Positions 11,986-24,102 of a DNA stretch of 64,000 nucleotides are shown one piece after another (positions within the stretch are counted from its first letter, which is position 1; each line of letters begins with the position of its first letter). A model generated the notes under the pieces. It saw nothing but the letters and a program-made list of their open reading frames with translations, had not been told where the DNA came from and made no database searches. Both the position numbers and the translations under genes were made by a program. Source of the DNA: Adiantum capillus-veneris (lineage: Eukaryota > Streptophyta > Polypodiopsida > Polypodiales > Pteridaceae); the NCBI GenBank assembly GCA_014529385.2, contig CM043942.1, forward strand, positions 58,095,340 to 58,159,339, in the 5' to 3' direction.

Positions 11986-12212
11986 TGTTACCATATACAT
12001 GTGGTAGTGATGTGTGTGAACACACTAGGACCGCCGGGGCATTTTTTCCCTCTTTAGGAGGTTTTTTCCCCCGTGCATTGTATATACGCCCATCACTCTA
12101 GGGCTACTTATCTTTCCATTGCACACTAAGTAACACACTCTCTATTGTGTGCCTTGAGCTTCCTTCGTCTTCTCCAAGCTGTGTGTGTTTCTCTGCAACC
12201 CTAATTCCAACA
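11986..12212 (+). repeat. Copia-1 3' LTR
   Basis: Same 227 bp as the 5' copy. It is preceded by a polypurine tract CCAGGGGGGA (~11974-11983). Confidence 0.95.
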
Positions 12213-15200
12213 TACGCACCACAAGCAAAGCATGGAGCAATTTGAGCATGTTCGGGTCTACAGTTATAGATATCAAATTCCCAGTTTTGGTTTGGAAATT
12301 TTTGATCCTCGGCCATGTTTGCTCCTCCGGGTCAGGCAAGGCTTATGCCATATTGGTACAGGCAAGGCCTGTGGCATTTAAGATGCAAATAGTTGGCAAG
12401 GCCAACCGCTAATTACACTTTCACGAAGTTGTAAACCAAGTTTGCTAGGACATGGCTCCTCGGCTAGTTGTTGTTTATTGTTGAAATTAGGCAACAACAG
12501 GATCTTCCCATTCTCAATCAGCGTGCTTAGACGAGTTTTCTAAGCAATCTTGGGAGCAGAACTCCATTTACAAATTATCGGGACTACCATAGTCCAACCA
12601 AGCAGGTACAAGGTACATACTTTGCATGAGTTTTTTCTTTTGTTTTTTCACTACATAATACAATTCGACATGGTCGAGTAAGCTGTGAATGCCATTGTCA
12701 ACTGGCAAGCGTAACTAGTGGCTCCCCGCATCAGAACTACATAAGAACTCATGTGCAGCAAGGCTTCCTTCTCATATTGGCTTGAGTATGACATGGTTAT
12801 GATGTTTCTAACAGTAAGGCTGTGTATTGCGTAGGACACTCGAATGAAGCACGGCTTGAATCCCAACCACTTGGCTCCGAAGCACGGCTTCTCAACGGTT
12901 GACTTTGATGCAAAAGAATAGCAAATTCGCGATGCTTTAGAATCTCAAGGAGATTGGCACATCCTACTGCTAGACTTGATGCGGGGGGGGAATGTTGCTC
13001 GGCATGGCCGACTTCGTGTCACTGTTTCTCGAAGCAGACAAGGGATGTTTTCCACACAAGACTGGTTATTTTCAGTTGAAATCACTCGACAAGGTCGATG
13101 CTTGATATCTGTGTCTCAACAGCCGACTTCGTCGTCTAGTATCAAAACATTCTTTATGAGAAGCAAGGCTTCAAGCCAGGTATATTGCATGGAAAATTCC
13201 CACATTCGGCTTATGCTATGAGCATACAAACTTGGGAAGGATTTGGCAAAATGCTTCCAGCTTATTTCATTACGTGACAGACGAGCGTATATCATACAAG
13301 GGATGTATATTTACATCCAACAGCTCCTATCCGTGCAGCAGATATGGCTACGAGCCATTTTAAGCGAGTTTTGTTCCACAGACTTTTGAGTCAACGGGTG
13401 ACCGCAACGACCAGGTTAGCCAATTTTATGTTCTTATTATTTTTCCATGTTTACAATTTACTTGGCAATTACTGTCATTGTGCAAAGCAAAGTGCTTGGG
13501 CAATTTTACATGAAGCACGGCTTCTCCCTTGTGCCAAGGAACTGCCCAATGACTTGTCATCAAGGGCCGTGGCACACAAGTTTGCAAGAACTGGCAAAAT
13601 AGGGAATATCACCTCACAGAATTCCGACCAGTTTAGATTGTGCAAGGCACTTATGGTTTTGGTTCTCACGCTTGAGACCATTATAGTAGCCAAGGGCTTA
13701 AGTTTTTGCATGCAAGGCATGCTACGCAGGTGGCGTGGATTCCACCACTTTATGCATTATGCTTCCGCTATCACCCTCGCAACTCTGTCAAGGACAGACT
13801 AAGTGATGGATTGTTGAACCTGCTAGTTGGTTGCTATCAACACCCAACAACACTAAAAGGAACCTAAATCTAGAACTTATTTCATAGGCAAAGTGCCAAT
13901 GCTAAGTCATTTTGATACAATCACGACCCTGCAAGGCAGGTAGGTCAAAATGTGGTTGTGTCCCAGCATGTTCTTCTTCTCTCTCTCCCTCTCTTTAAGG
14001 GAAAAATGAAAAATCTTCTAAGAAGCTTTTGATACGTGTTTTTCTCGTGAGTTAGCCTGAGCCAAGGTGCTCTAACTCTCAGCTACCACGTGGCTACGAT
14101 GATACTCAAATTAGTCTTCATCGGTTCGTCCATTGAACACTAATTTGCATAAGGGCTATGAGCCACACCGGCTAAGAGCCATTGTCAGGCCAAGGGTAAG
14201 ACCCAACTATTGGCATTCTTTGGGGTGATTGTTTTCAAGATAGAACAGATCTACCCAGGGAAGTATACATCAACGTTAATGCACAAGCAAGAGTCTTGTC
14301 CTTACGGATGTTTAGGGTGTCATTTTTGCACTACATGTTTTGAGTGCGACACTCAAGCTGAGTTTTTGATAATCTTCAACTCACAACAGTTGATCTCTAT
14401 AAGGAAGTATAGATGCAGCAATCAGTGGTGCAGCATGGCTGTCCACACGAGCTAGGCAGTTCACTTGTGTGGATTTCCTGCTCTCTCTATAGCACTACAG
14501 AGTGTCTATGGACATATTGTTTTGGGGTACGACCTGACGGGTGACTGCTACATCACCCCATAGGCATTGAGGATCATAGTTGATCTGCATTGAGGATCAC
14601 AGTTTGATCTCTCTCAGTTAGACTTTCAAGGAAAGAATTCCGCAATCTACCACGCGGTAGCGGACAAACTCAACTTTTCAAGTTGATTCCAATCATTATG
14701 TACACGGTTAACTATGTTGGTTGCCATTACCTGCTAGTTGAGCAGTTTCTACAAAGGGTCTTACCAAGGGGTTTGACTACATAGATTTTAACCAAAGGGG
14801 TTGGATTGTGAAGGAAACATCCACGGTTCCCAATGCAATGCTGTTTGTTTTTCAGGTAGGAGATGTGCTCCTCTCCGTTTGAATACTGGTAAGTGAACAT
14901 TCCGTTCAAACCTCCAGGTACGCATCTATTAATTTTGTGTTATTCCATTTTTTGTATACTTTGCTTGTTTTTTTTTTCAAGACGTATAAGTACGCTTGAA
15001 TGTTAAAGAGCCATGCCAAGGGCATGTCGGCACAAAGTATTTTGGGACAAGTGTCCAATCTACCTTTTTGCCTTATGCTGTTAAGAACCTACTTGTAGGG
15101 TTCGATTTGGCACATGTTGTCACATGGGATACAACATGGTCTAGGAACTCAAGGAGTTTGGTTTAGCCAGTGTGGAGCATGATAATGAGGGTCCCTCTCA

Positions 15201-16722
15201 CTCGCATCGCAGAGTGTTTGTAGTTCCTCCACACACAAGTACAGCTTGTACTTGATGGATGTCACTTTTCCTGGCATCCTTACTTGAGACATATTCCACA
15301 TGTGGAGAATATGAGTCTCTGGGACTGACACTGGCGCCCAATTCGAAATGATGTGTCGCGACGAAGTCCCTAGGTGTTGGTCGCATCCGTTCATTAGACC
15401 AATTGATGCACACAGTATCAGGAACAATTTCAGTGGCCAAAAATTGTCGGGTACTAAGTACAGACTTGTTGTGATTACAAGTGCTGTGAAACCACCTTAA
15501 AGGAGGGTCGTTTCTACATATAGCAAAGTATGCTACGTTCATGAGAATGTCTCATGGTTGGTTCCTAGGTGTGACCGGGTTGTCACATTCTATTATGGTC
15601 CAACTTTTGCTGCAAAGTATGCTACGTTCATGAGAAGGTCTCATGGTTGGTTCCTAGGTGTGACCAGGTTGTCACATTCTATTATGGTCCAACTTTGTTG
15701 CAAGATTTTCACGTAAGTATCGTGGAAAGTCTCGTCATGGAATTGCGGCTTGGATATGTTTGTGTTAAATGCATGCACACTAGGTGTTATGGGCCCTAGT
15801 GTTTAACACAAATTTATTTGGAGTGGCATGCAAATCCATGGACTTTATTCTTTCTGCACCCTTTTGCATTGCTAGTGCAATCTCTCTTGCAGATTTTGTA
15901 TGAGTTTACACCCTGCCATACAAGGTGATGGCTGAGTATGGATGTTAGTGATTGGATGCTAGAACCTCCAATCTACCTTCAACCTAGTTGGTTGTCTCCA
16001 TTCCATATCGAGTATATGGTTGGATACTCAATGATTGAGTCATAGTTTGTCGTCAGTCGTGGAAGACTGTCTGTAAGTGGTTGGGGAAAGTACCTCACTC
16101 TTACTGCTGTTATTCATCCCATGTTGGATAGGCAGCTGACAAGTATTCTATTTAGTACTAAAGGATATGCTAAGCGCATACTTTAGTAAACCGTGCTAAA
16201 GGATCTGCTAAGAGCATATGTTAGCACAATGCATTCTGAATAGGTGATTCTCTCCTTATTCCAGAATTTGCTTAGGTTAGGTTTTCAACTTTGAACACCT
16301 GTTGTGGTGGGGTTGGATACCGATAGTTTCATAAGTCAAGGACTTAGTAGGTGTGTTGACAGAGTATGTTGGCATGTAACCTTTGTTAGGGGTGGACATG
16401 TGGTTCTGTGTGTTCCAAAATGTTCAGAAGTCTGACATGAGGACACTCCCTATTCTATCTTTTAGTAGCTATGAGCTTTTCAAGATACTCACATGAGTTA
16501 TCATGAGTTACCATTTAGATACGGGTGGTTGCAAAAGGACAACAATGTTGAAAATCAAGATGTTGCTCTTGGTTTCATTGAACCTCCTCACTGCACCAGG
16601 TATCAGTCATATGGACAATTGGCCCGTGTAGAGGATGCCAATAAGGAAAACATCAGTGTTCTTACGAAGATACTACCACTTGTGTTTTCGAGGACGAAAA
16701 CGCTTCTCCAAGGGGGGAGTAA
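12213..16722. other. Element A interior 3' of Copia-1; non-coding
   Basis: About 4.5 kb with no conserved retroelement or host motif. The longest frame (13344-13802, 152 residues) has no recognisable domain. The last ~1.6 kb is shared, inverted, with 34611-36070, including the CGAGGACGAAAA...GGGGGGAGTAA end. An 89-bp tandem duplication lies at 15523-15700. Confidence 0.6.
15523..15700. repeat. Tandem duplication, 89-bp period, two copies
   Basis: Units begin GCAAAGTATGCTACGTTCATG at 15523 and 15612 and differ at only a few bases (GAATGTC/GAAGGTC, CCGGG/CCAGG). Confidence 0.92.
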
Positions 16723-16766
16723 TGTCAGGCCAAGGGCCAAGACGGACATGCCGTCAAGGGGCGCCA
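16723..16766 (+). repeat. Element A 3' terminal repeat (44 bp, truncated LTR)
   Basis: TGTCAGGCCAAGGGCC... GGGGCGCCA matches the first part of the 5' LTR and is directly bounded by the target duplication, so the element genuinely ends here although the LTR is incomplete. Confidence 0.8.
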
Positions 16767-16771
16767 CGTGG

Positions 16772-18239
16772 ATCCCATTGTTGTTATATGCTGATGATAT
16801 TGTATTGATCTCTGAATCACCAAAGGGTATGCAGCAACAGTTGGATGCATTACACAAATTTGTAGAGGATAGTGGATTGTCTGTAAACCTTGTTACTAAC
16901 TAGAGCTTTTGCGGCCTTGGGAGGCTTGGAGAGGATGTGTTCGCAGGTTTAGTTCCAGGAACCTCAGACAAAGTTATGGCTCTTTGATACCTTAGTAGCC
17001 TCAGCTATGTTGTATGGGGTGCAGACATGGGGACCTTCTGTATGCTAGGATGGTTGGAGACGTATGGAGAGGCCCTATGATCTCTCGACTAATCAGAGCC
17101 AAGGCCTCCGTACCCACGCTATCATTCGAGCAAAGCTAGTTGCCCCTCCTATGGATATTGAGGCCCTTACCAGATCAGTCTCCTTTGTGCACAGCTTATG
17201 GGATACTACTAGAGACAAATATGCTAGATTGGCCCTTGAATCTTCCAGACAGTTAGCTCTTCAGGGGGACACTTCATGCTGGTATGCACATATGACATCA
17301 TGGTTTCAGACGCATGGTTTCACCATGGACAGGCTACCCCCTTTCTAGTACTTTCTTTAGGCACCCTCGATGTCTCTTACACGAGTGGAGATTACTAGAC
17401 TCATTTCTCAGGACCTGATCCAGCTGGATACCAGGAGGACATGGATAGAGCCACCATAAGAGTTGGGCACGAAGATGGCTTTCTATAGAAAGCATCTTCT
17501 CCACCTCACAGGAGATGGGTTTGTGATTCGACCTAGCTACATGGACACACATATGTCTCATGGTTTGCGGTGTGCCATTGGTCAGATACGCACATCCTCA
17601 CATCAGCTGGAGATTGAAACTAGTAGATTTAGAGGGATACTAGCAGACAGCAGGATATGCCGCTTATGCAAGTTAGAGCCAGAGATAGAGCTACATTACA
17701 TATGTCATTGCATAGTGTACTATGAGATACGGGACCGTTTCCACTGCTTATTCAAAAAGGGTTTCGGTCCTTTCTATAGGGTCATGAGTTATGAGGATCA
17801 GAGATGTCTTGGGCAATTCTACTTGAGTTACACAGATATAGAGACACTTTACTAGGGAGAGATAGAGAGAGACATTCCCAAAGACAGATTACATATGGAT
17901 ATGGGACAGCTAGAGGAGCAGTCATCATTACAAAGCTCGGTCCACACTCATTCAACCACTATCGGCACTCTCATCCACCGAGCACTGGAGCTACAGAGAT
18001 CTAGATGGCCACACGATTGAGGAGAGGGGCTACACAGCATCGACGGAGACTACAGTAGAGGATTCGAGCCATACTCTCTCGATATCTAGAGTGCATATGA
18101 GGATGGATTCTAGTAGTAGTATATAGTTCTTTTGTACCCAGACACGGTATTAGATTCACCATTTTGTAACAGATTGGTCTCATAGGTCATTTTGGCCTTG
18201 TGAAGACGTTGATATAACATTTCGTTTCGTTTTTCGTCG

Positions 18240-18240
<1 letters not shown>
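16772..18240 (+). pseudogene. LINE ORF2, second half of reverse transcriptase, C-terminal domain and 3' end
   Basis: Continues the sequence cut at 5975. The frame reads IPLLLYADDIVLISES, the catalytic YADD of the RT palm. Next come C-terminal pieces RSVSFVHSLWDTTRDKYARL and DTSCWYAHMTSWFQTHG, then a Cys/His cluster RICRLCKLEPEIELHYICHC (~17660-17720), a zinc knuckle typical of LINE C-termini. Stops and frameshifts are common. The 3' UTR ends TTGGCCTTGTGAAGACGTTGATATAACATTTCG-like sequence and a TTTCG-type pentanucleotide tail, then poly-C. The same 3' end recurs four times on the minus strand at 60613-62225. Confidence 0.88.

Positions 18241-18288
<48 letters not shown>
18241..18288. repeat. 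Poly-C tract, 48 bp
   Basis: Forty-eight consecutive C directly after the LINE 3' tail. Poly-G tracts also accompany the minus-strand copies of the same 3' end near 60737 and 61038. Confidence 0.9.
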
Positions 18289-18290
<2 letters not shown>

Positions 18291-19426
18291 CCACACATGT
18301 TCAATTCACATTTGAGGATTTGTTATCTTAGCATTGTATTTTTAATATTGGATGTTGGGGTCATATGAAGATGATGTCATTTTTTGGTCTTTAAGGCCAC
18401 CTTTTGGCTCTAACAAATCATCTCCTTGTTCACATTTTAGCAATTTTTACTTTATTTTTGTGTAAATTTATCCTAGAATGCTTGGTCATATCATGATGAT
18501 GTGATTCTTTGGTCTTTTACCAACATAGATAAATATTTTATCTCCTCTCTCTCTCCCCCCCTTCCCCTACGTCCGGAGGACGTGTCACACACTCATTGAT
18601 ATAGTCAGGGGTGCATAGCCAAGGTGTAAATTTGAAGTAGTCTTTTTCAAGCTATGCATCAGGCGCTAACTCCTACCTGATCTTTTTAACTCTCATGTAT
18701 TCATGTATTACATAAGGTTTTTGGGAGTCATGCAGCCTATGATGGGATTCAACTCACATCTGCCCTTGTTAAAGAAATTTTCCATCATGTGAAGTTCAAA
18801 ATTGTCATGAACCCATCATTAGAAGGGCTTGTTTAAAAATTCCCTTCTATAGGGAAGGGGAATACATTCATATGCCCATCTAATATAGGGAACACACACA
18901 TGCTATGGCAAATGGGAAAGTAGTATGTAAAATAGGAGTGTCTTCTAGTCTTCATGTATTTCCAAAAGTGTAGTGGAGAATTTTTTGACCTTGTAGAAGC
19001 TTTAAAGTAGAAATTCTACCAATATTGTCACCAAAAACATTGCCTTCTTATATTGTTCACAAAACTTGTTGCTTAATTACAAAAGTTGACTTTAATTTTT
19101 GTCATATTTTTCCAGTAGAAGGGATAAATGAAAGTATGCCCCTCCATAGGGAAGGGATTCACTTCCGAGTGTCTTTTGAAAGAATAGGGAGACCTCAAAT
19201 GCTAACAATGATGTTGAATCTTATGGGAGAATTGGAGAAAGGATGATAGGTAATGACAAGTTTAAGTCTAACATTCTAAGTGTCAACAAGGACCACAATC
19301 TAGAGTAGGTAATCACTTTTGGAGAAATCATAAGGTCCAATTAGAGGCAAGATTATAGGTAAAGACATCAAGAGGTACCCACATGCACTTCTACAAATTT
19401 TCCTCTGTTGGGCTAACAACATTGAT
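18289..19426. other. No gene recognised between LINE and Gypsy-2
   Basis: AT-rich sequence with short frames only. It ends at TTGAT (19422-19426), the probable flank of the Gypsy-2 LTR. Confidence 0.55.
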
Positions 19427-20985
19427 TGTAACAGAATTAAAGTGATAGTAGTGAGCATTTCATTAAGAGAATTCCTAATGAAGAGAGAGAGAGAGAGAGA
19501 GGATAGCAACACAAACATTACACCTAGTTAGCTTGGCATGACAATACTTGTAAAAGAGAGAGAAATCAAGAAATAAACAACAGTTGAGGACCGGATTTAT
19601 TTGGAGCCGGTCCCCCCTCCAAAAGGATTTTGTATTATATATTCTCCCATAAAGAGAGACTTGGTACAATAAAATCTTTGTGTTCCTTAAGACCTTTTTG
19701 ATGCCATGAAGATGGAAATCTTCAACCACCAATATTATGCCCAAGACAACAATTAACTTACTTGCAATAGACAAGAACTTGTCCCCGGGCTCAATACCAA
19801 GACCTCAAACACATTCAAAGGTGGAGAGAGATGGCAGGGAGTGAGGGAAGTGAAGAGGAAGAAGGTACAACATACAAGAAAGAAGTATTCTCCTCACATA
19901 TCATCACTCTTAGAGCATAGCTTAGCATATTAATGAAGAGGGAGAAGATGACAAGCATAGTTGAAGCTTGGCTCTTGCTTGGATTTGCATTCCATAGCCA
20001 AGAGCTATTGGTGTAGGCTCTCTACTTCTCAAGCTTGGAGAAGGAGATTACTTGGATTGTATACATGTGTGTAAGAATAGGGGCTCTTGAGCTACAAGTG
20101 AGAGAGAGAAATCGACCTAGCTTGAAGCTTATTGATCCAAGCCTGGGCCTAGCCAATGAAAGGCTTAGTTCATTTCAACAAGCAAGGGGTATAGCATTGT
20201 GACAAGTTTCCTTCTTTCCCCATTGAGAGAGAGATTAATTCATTAGTTAAATGAAGATAAATCCTTATTGGCTATCATGGTCAACCGGCCAATAGGAATT
20301 AAGCTTGCACATGGTCTGCTTAGTTCTCATTGGACCCCTTGGTACACTGTCCAATAGGAATACAGGAGGTCATAAATTTTATTGGTTCATTTAATGGCCC
20401 ATCCAATAAATTTTAAACTTGTTCTTATAAAGCTTAATTCTCATTGGTCCTTCACTTTGGCCATCCAATAGGATTTAGGCTTCATTGGGGGCAACCTGTC
20501 GAGGGGCTCGAGATGTGTCCTATATGCCTTATGTGCAAGGGTTGACTCTAGAGAGAGAGAGAGAGAGTTCACTCTCATCCCCCTAGAAGGAGGGCTCTCC
20601 CCTTGCAAGTTACAACCCACTTGCCCACTTGCAACCTGCAACCATAGACTTTTTATTCAAAGGGTCCAAAATACCTAATGGTGGTAAAAGTCTTACCCAT
20701 TGGTCGTAGGCCTAAGGACTTTACCACTATGCTTTGAAGGCTTTAATGAAGCTTACCCTAAGGTCATTTCAAGCTTCATTAGGTGTACATTTCTCTTTGG
20801 TATACCTCTCTCCATTTGGACCCTTATTGAGATAAGCTTATCTCTTCTCTTAGTCCTCTGCAGAGAATATATCTAATAGCACATATCAATATTTTAACTC
20901 TTGTTCCCTTTTATCTTTCCATATTAAGTGATCAGTTTAGTATGAGAAAATCATTTAAGATAGGTAGATTTTAGATTTTATGACA
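19427..20985 (-). repeat. Gypsy-2 3' LTR (minus strand)
   Basis: Reading on the minus strand it starts TGTCATAAAATCTAA at 20985, after the polypurine stretch CAAGAGAGAGG, and ends at the TGTAACAG (plus-strand) border at 19427. It is the inverted counterpart of the Gypsy-1 LTRs: shared internal blocks include the TCTCTCTTGATGGGAGAAT-type and GGAGGGGGGACC stretches. It is about 1.56 kb and clearly diverged from the Gypsy-1 copies. Confidence 0.85.
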
Positions 20986-22214
20986 CATACCTCTCTCTTG
21001 AAATCATAGTTGTCCTCGACTATGAGGTAGAGAAGGTAAAGCCTAGTCATTAGTCCATGGTTTCCTAGCAGGTAAAGGATCCCTTTCTACCCTATGACAT
21101 CTTTCCAGAATGGATGACTAATCCATTGGTGCTTGAGAGACTTAGTTGCCACAATCATGTCTGATCTTTACTCCATATCATACTTTCCAAGATAGAGTGT
21201 TAGATTCTACTTGGTGTTTGGGAGACGTCATTGCCACAAACATGATCCTAAGTATGCATACTACTTAAATTTGAGCACAATAAAAGTAAGAGAGAAAGTA
21301 TTATAAGGCAAAAACATTGTTTATTTAAAAGAGCAGTTATATTTGCTTACTCTACTGTAGCATTGTAAGCATTCACAAGGTTCATATTATCCTTAAGATG
21401 TGTTCCTTTCATCCATCTAGCATCTTCAAAAAGATAATTCTTAAATTTGATAAGATACCGTCGGATAATCTTACCATGTCTCAGCACCTTGTCTTCATGT
21501 CAAAGGATGGATTCGGGTTGGGGAACCTCTTCTTGATCCTTGATCTCTAGAGGGTCTTCAATTATTGCTTCTCTTGGTGGCCTAGACTCACATGAAAAGC
21601 ATTGTGTATGAGCCAATGATTGGGCAACTTTAATTGATAATCCATCTTGTTGATTGGCTTAAGAATGTGAAAAGGACCATAATATCCTTTTGATAACTTA
21701 GCATAATACTTCTAGTGGCCCGTAGGATTCTTGCCCATAGTTTGCCTTAGATGAGCCTTGGAGAACTTTAGCAAGACCCAATCATCTTCCTTAAAAGCTA
21801 AGGCTCTTCTATGCTTGTTAGTAGCAGACTTTTGCCTTTGTTGTGAGATGGAAATAGCCTCTTTAATCTTTTGAAAATATTCTTGTAGATCTCAGCTATA
21901 CTCATCAGCATCAAAGATCTTCCCATGTACCTAAAGTAGCAAAGGGACTTTTAGATCTTCCCTCTATGACCTCGAAAGGTGCCTTTCTTGTAGAAGTATA
22001 CTGTTGTTGTACGTATACTCTACAAGGGGTGAATATTTCTCCCATTGTGAGCGTTGATCTACTTCCGTAACATAAGTTTTAGTAGATCTAGAATTGTAAG
22101 GTTAGCTATCTCACTTTCTCCATCCAATTGTGGGTGATAGGCCGAGGAGAAATTTAACCTTGTACCTAGATTCTCAAAGAGACCCTTCCAAAAATTATCG
22201 ATCATTTTAGGATC
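20986..22214 (-). pseudogene. Gypsy-2 pol, integrase C-terminal part (minus strand)
   Basis: The minus strand reads DPKMIDNFWKGLFENLGTRL, then YHPQLDGESEIANL and LDLLKTYVTEVDQRSQWEKY, the third Asp/Glu part of a Ty3-gypsy integrase, followed by a degraded C-terminus. It continues directly from 30601 once Gypsy-1 is removed (DRDP | KMIDNFW). Multiple stops make it non-functional. Confidence 0.85.
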
Positions 22215-22893
22215 TGTCATAAAATCTAATATCTAACCAACCAAATGATTTTCTCATATGAAACTAATCATTTAATGTGGGATAATAAACGGGAACATGT
22301 GTTAGAATATCGACATGTGCTTATGGATCTGTCTCAACACAGGGCCAAGGTTAAAGGGGTCCAAATGAGAGATGGTATGTTAAAGAGCAATGCTACCTAA
22401 TGGAGCTTAAAGACCTTAGGGTTAGCTTCATAAAAGATCTCCAAAAGTTAATGTTAAATAGTCCTTTGACCTTAGGCATAGGTCTGACCTTGAGGTGGGA
22501 ACCTTACCCAAGCATGAGGTGCTTGTTGGCTTGCTAACTAAAGTGCTTATAAGAAGTGTTTGTGGGAACCTTTCCCAAAGCTTGAGGTGATTTTTATGCT
22601 TAAAATGACTAAGGTTCTTGAAGTGTTCAATTCAAAGATAAACTCTCAAGAGGCATAAAGTGTTTCCATGCTTAATTGACTAAGTCTTGAAGTGTTCAAT
22701 TCAAACCAAATGACTTAAGAAGCATAAAAGACACATGTCAAAATCCTCCACAAGTGGCCCTCTCATGATGTGCTTGAATCATATTGGATAGGCTTTTAAT
22801 GAGAATTTAGATGCATACAAATAAATAAATAATTAAGCTCTTTCTCTCAAAGAGGAAAAAGAGGACACATGTCCAAATGATATAATTAACTAA

Positions 22894-22947
<54 letters not shown>

Positions 22948-23690
22948 GGACCACGCATGAGAGGGGGGCATACTCTCCTGCACATACACACACATTCTCT
23001 CATTGTGTGGAGTGCAAAGTGTAAGAGCTCCATCTCCTTCTCCAAGCTTGTTGAGATGTTGAGAGCCTACACCAACACTCTTGGCTATGGAATGCAAATC
23101 CAAACAAGATCCATGCTTCAATGCTTAAGCTTGCCATCTTCTTCATCTTCATTACTATGCTATTATGCTATGCTTAGCAAGAAGAGTGATGATAAGTGAG
23201 GAACTATTTCTTTCTCCTATGGATGATTCTTCTTCCTCTTCCCTACCCTCATTCCTTGCTAGCTCTCTCCACCTTTGAAGGTGTTTAAAGCCTTGGGATT
23301 GAGGCTTGGGATAGTTCATGCTTTTTGCAAAGTTTATGTTATGCTTGTGATGCATGAAGTTTTCCATCTTCATTGCATTACCTAGGTCACAAGAAACACA
23401 AAGATTGTATTGTTTCAAGTCTCTCTTGATGGGAGAATCTATAATACAAACGGTTTTTTGGAGGGGGGACCGCCAGCTCCAAGTAAATCTGGTCCTCAAC
23501 TATTGTCATGTTCTCTAACACTCTCTCTCTTGCAAAAGTATTGTTCATGCCAAGTTAATTAAGTACTATGTTTATGTTGCTACCATCAATTACGTTCACC
23601 CCCTATGTTCTCAAAGTAATCTCACAAAAATGCTCACTCTAATTCCCTTAATTCCGCTATTTTTAAAGTTCATAGGCCATTTCCATTACA
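22215..23690 (+). repeat. Gypsy-1 5' LTR
   Basis: 1476 bp, TG...CA. It contains a GA microsatellite (~22898-22945). Confidence 0.92.
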
Positions 23691-23703
23691 TTGGTATCAT
23701 AGC
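23691..23703 (+). promoter_or_regulatory. Gypsy-1 primer-binding site
   Basis: TTGGTATCATAGC immediately after the LTR, one mismatch from the tRNA-Met site of Copia-1. Confidence 0.85.
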
Positions 23704-24102
23704 ATTTGGTTTCTCATTTCTTGCTTAAGAAGAGAGGACCTTAAGTAGACTATTAATGGTTCATTTTGTTAATTATATTAGGGTAAGTGGGACTGGGATC
23801 CATTATCGGTTTTGTTGAGCCCACTATGTGGGATATGGTGCACACCTCGGGAGCTTTGGTCTTAATGATGGGGTCTTTTTAGACTTGCCTATGGCTTTAC
23901 CATTATTGAGCCATAAGTCCGAAAGGAGTTATCCCTTGACAATTCTGCTATGTTAGACCCACCCCACTACTCTCTATAATTAACCAATTCGAGACGTGGG
24001 TGTAGATACTTAAGTGCTTATTTTCAAAGGCTAAGAGGAGTAGCAACTAAGGTTTTGAATTGCCAAAGAATACACTAAGTAAACATATAAGTATAATTAG
24101 CA

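Larger units (their letters stand above)
7036..12212 (+). mobile_element. Copia-1: nearly intact Ty1-copia retrotransposon nested in element A
   Basis: 5177 bp with 227-bp LTRs (7036-7262 and 11986-12212), each starting TGTTACCATATACATG and ending CTAATTCCAACA. Flanks are TAGGC (7031-7035) and TACGC (12213-12217), a target duplication with one mismatch. The order gag, protease, integrase, reverse transcriptase, RNase H is that of Ty1-copia. Reading the LTRs side by side I find no difference, so insertion is recent. Only two lesions break the polyprotein. Confidence 0.97.

Noticed and set aside
13344-13802. 152-residue frame in element A interior
   Set aside because: No recognisable domain, biased composition, and it lies in a non-coding retroelement interior.
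15523-15700. CRISPR-like repeat
   Set aside because: Only two long direct copies without spacers in a plant nuclear context.
16493-16903. 136-residue frame spanning the element A end and the LINE YADD segment
   Set aside because: It crosses an insertion junction marked by a target duplication, so it is a chimera by chance and not a gene.
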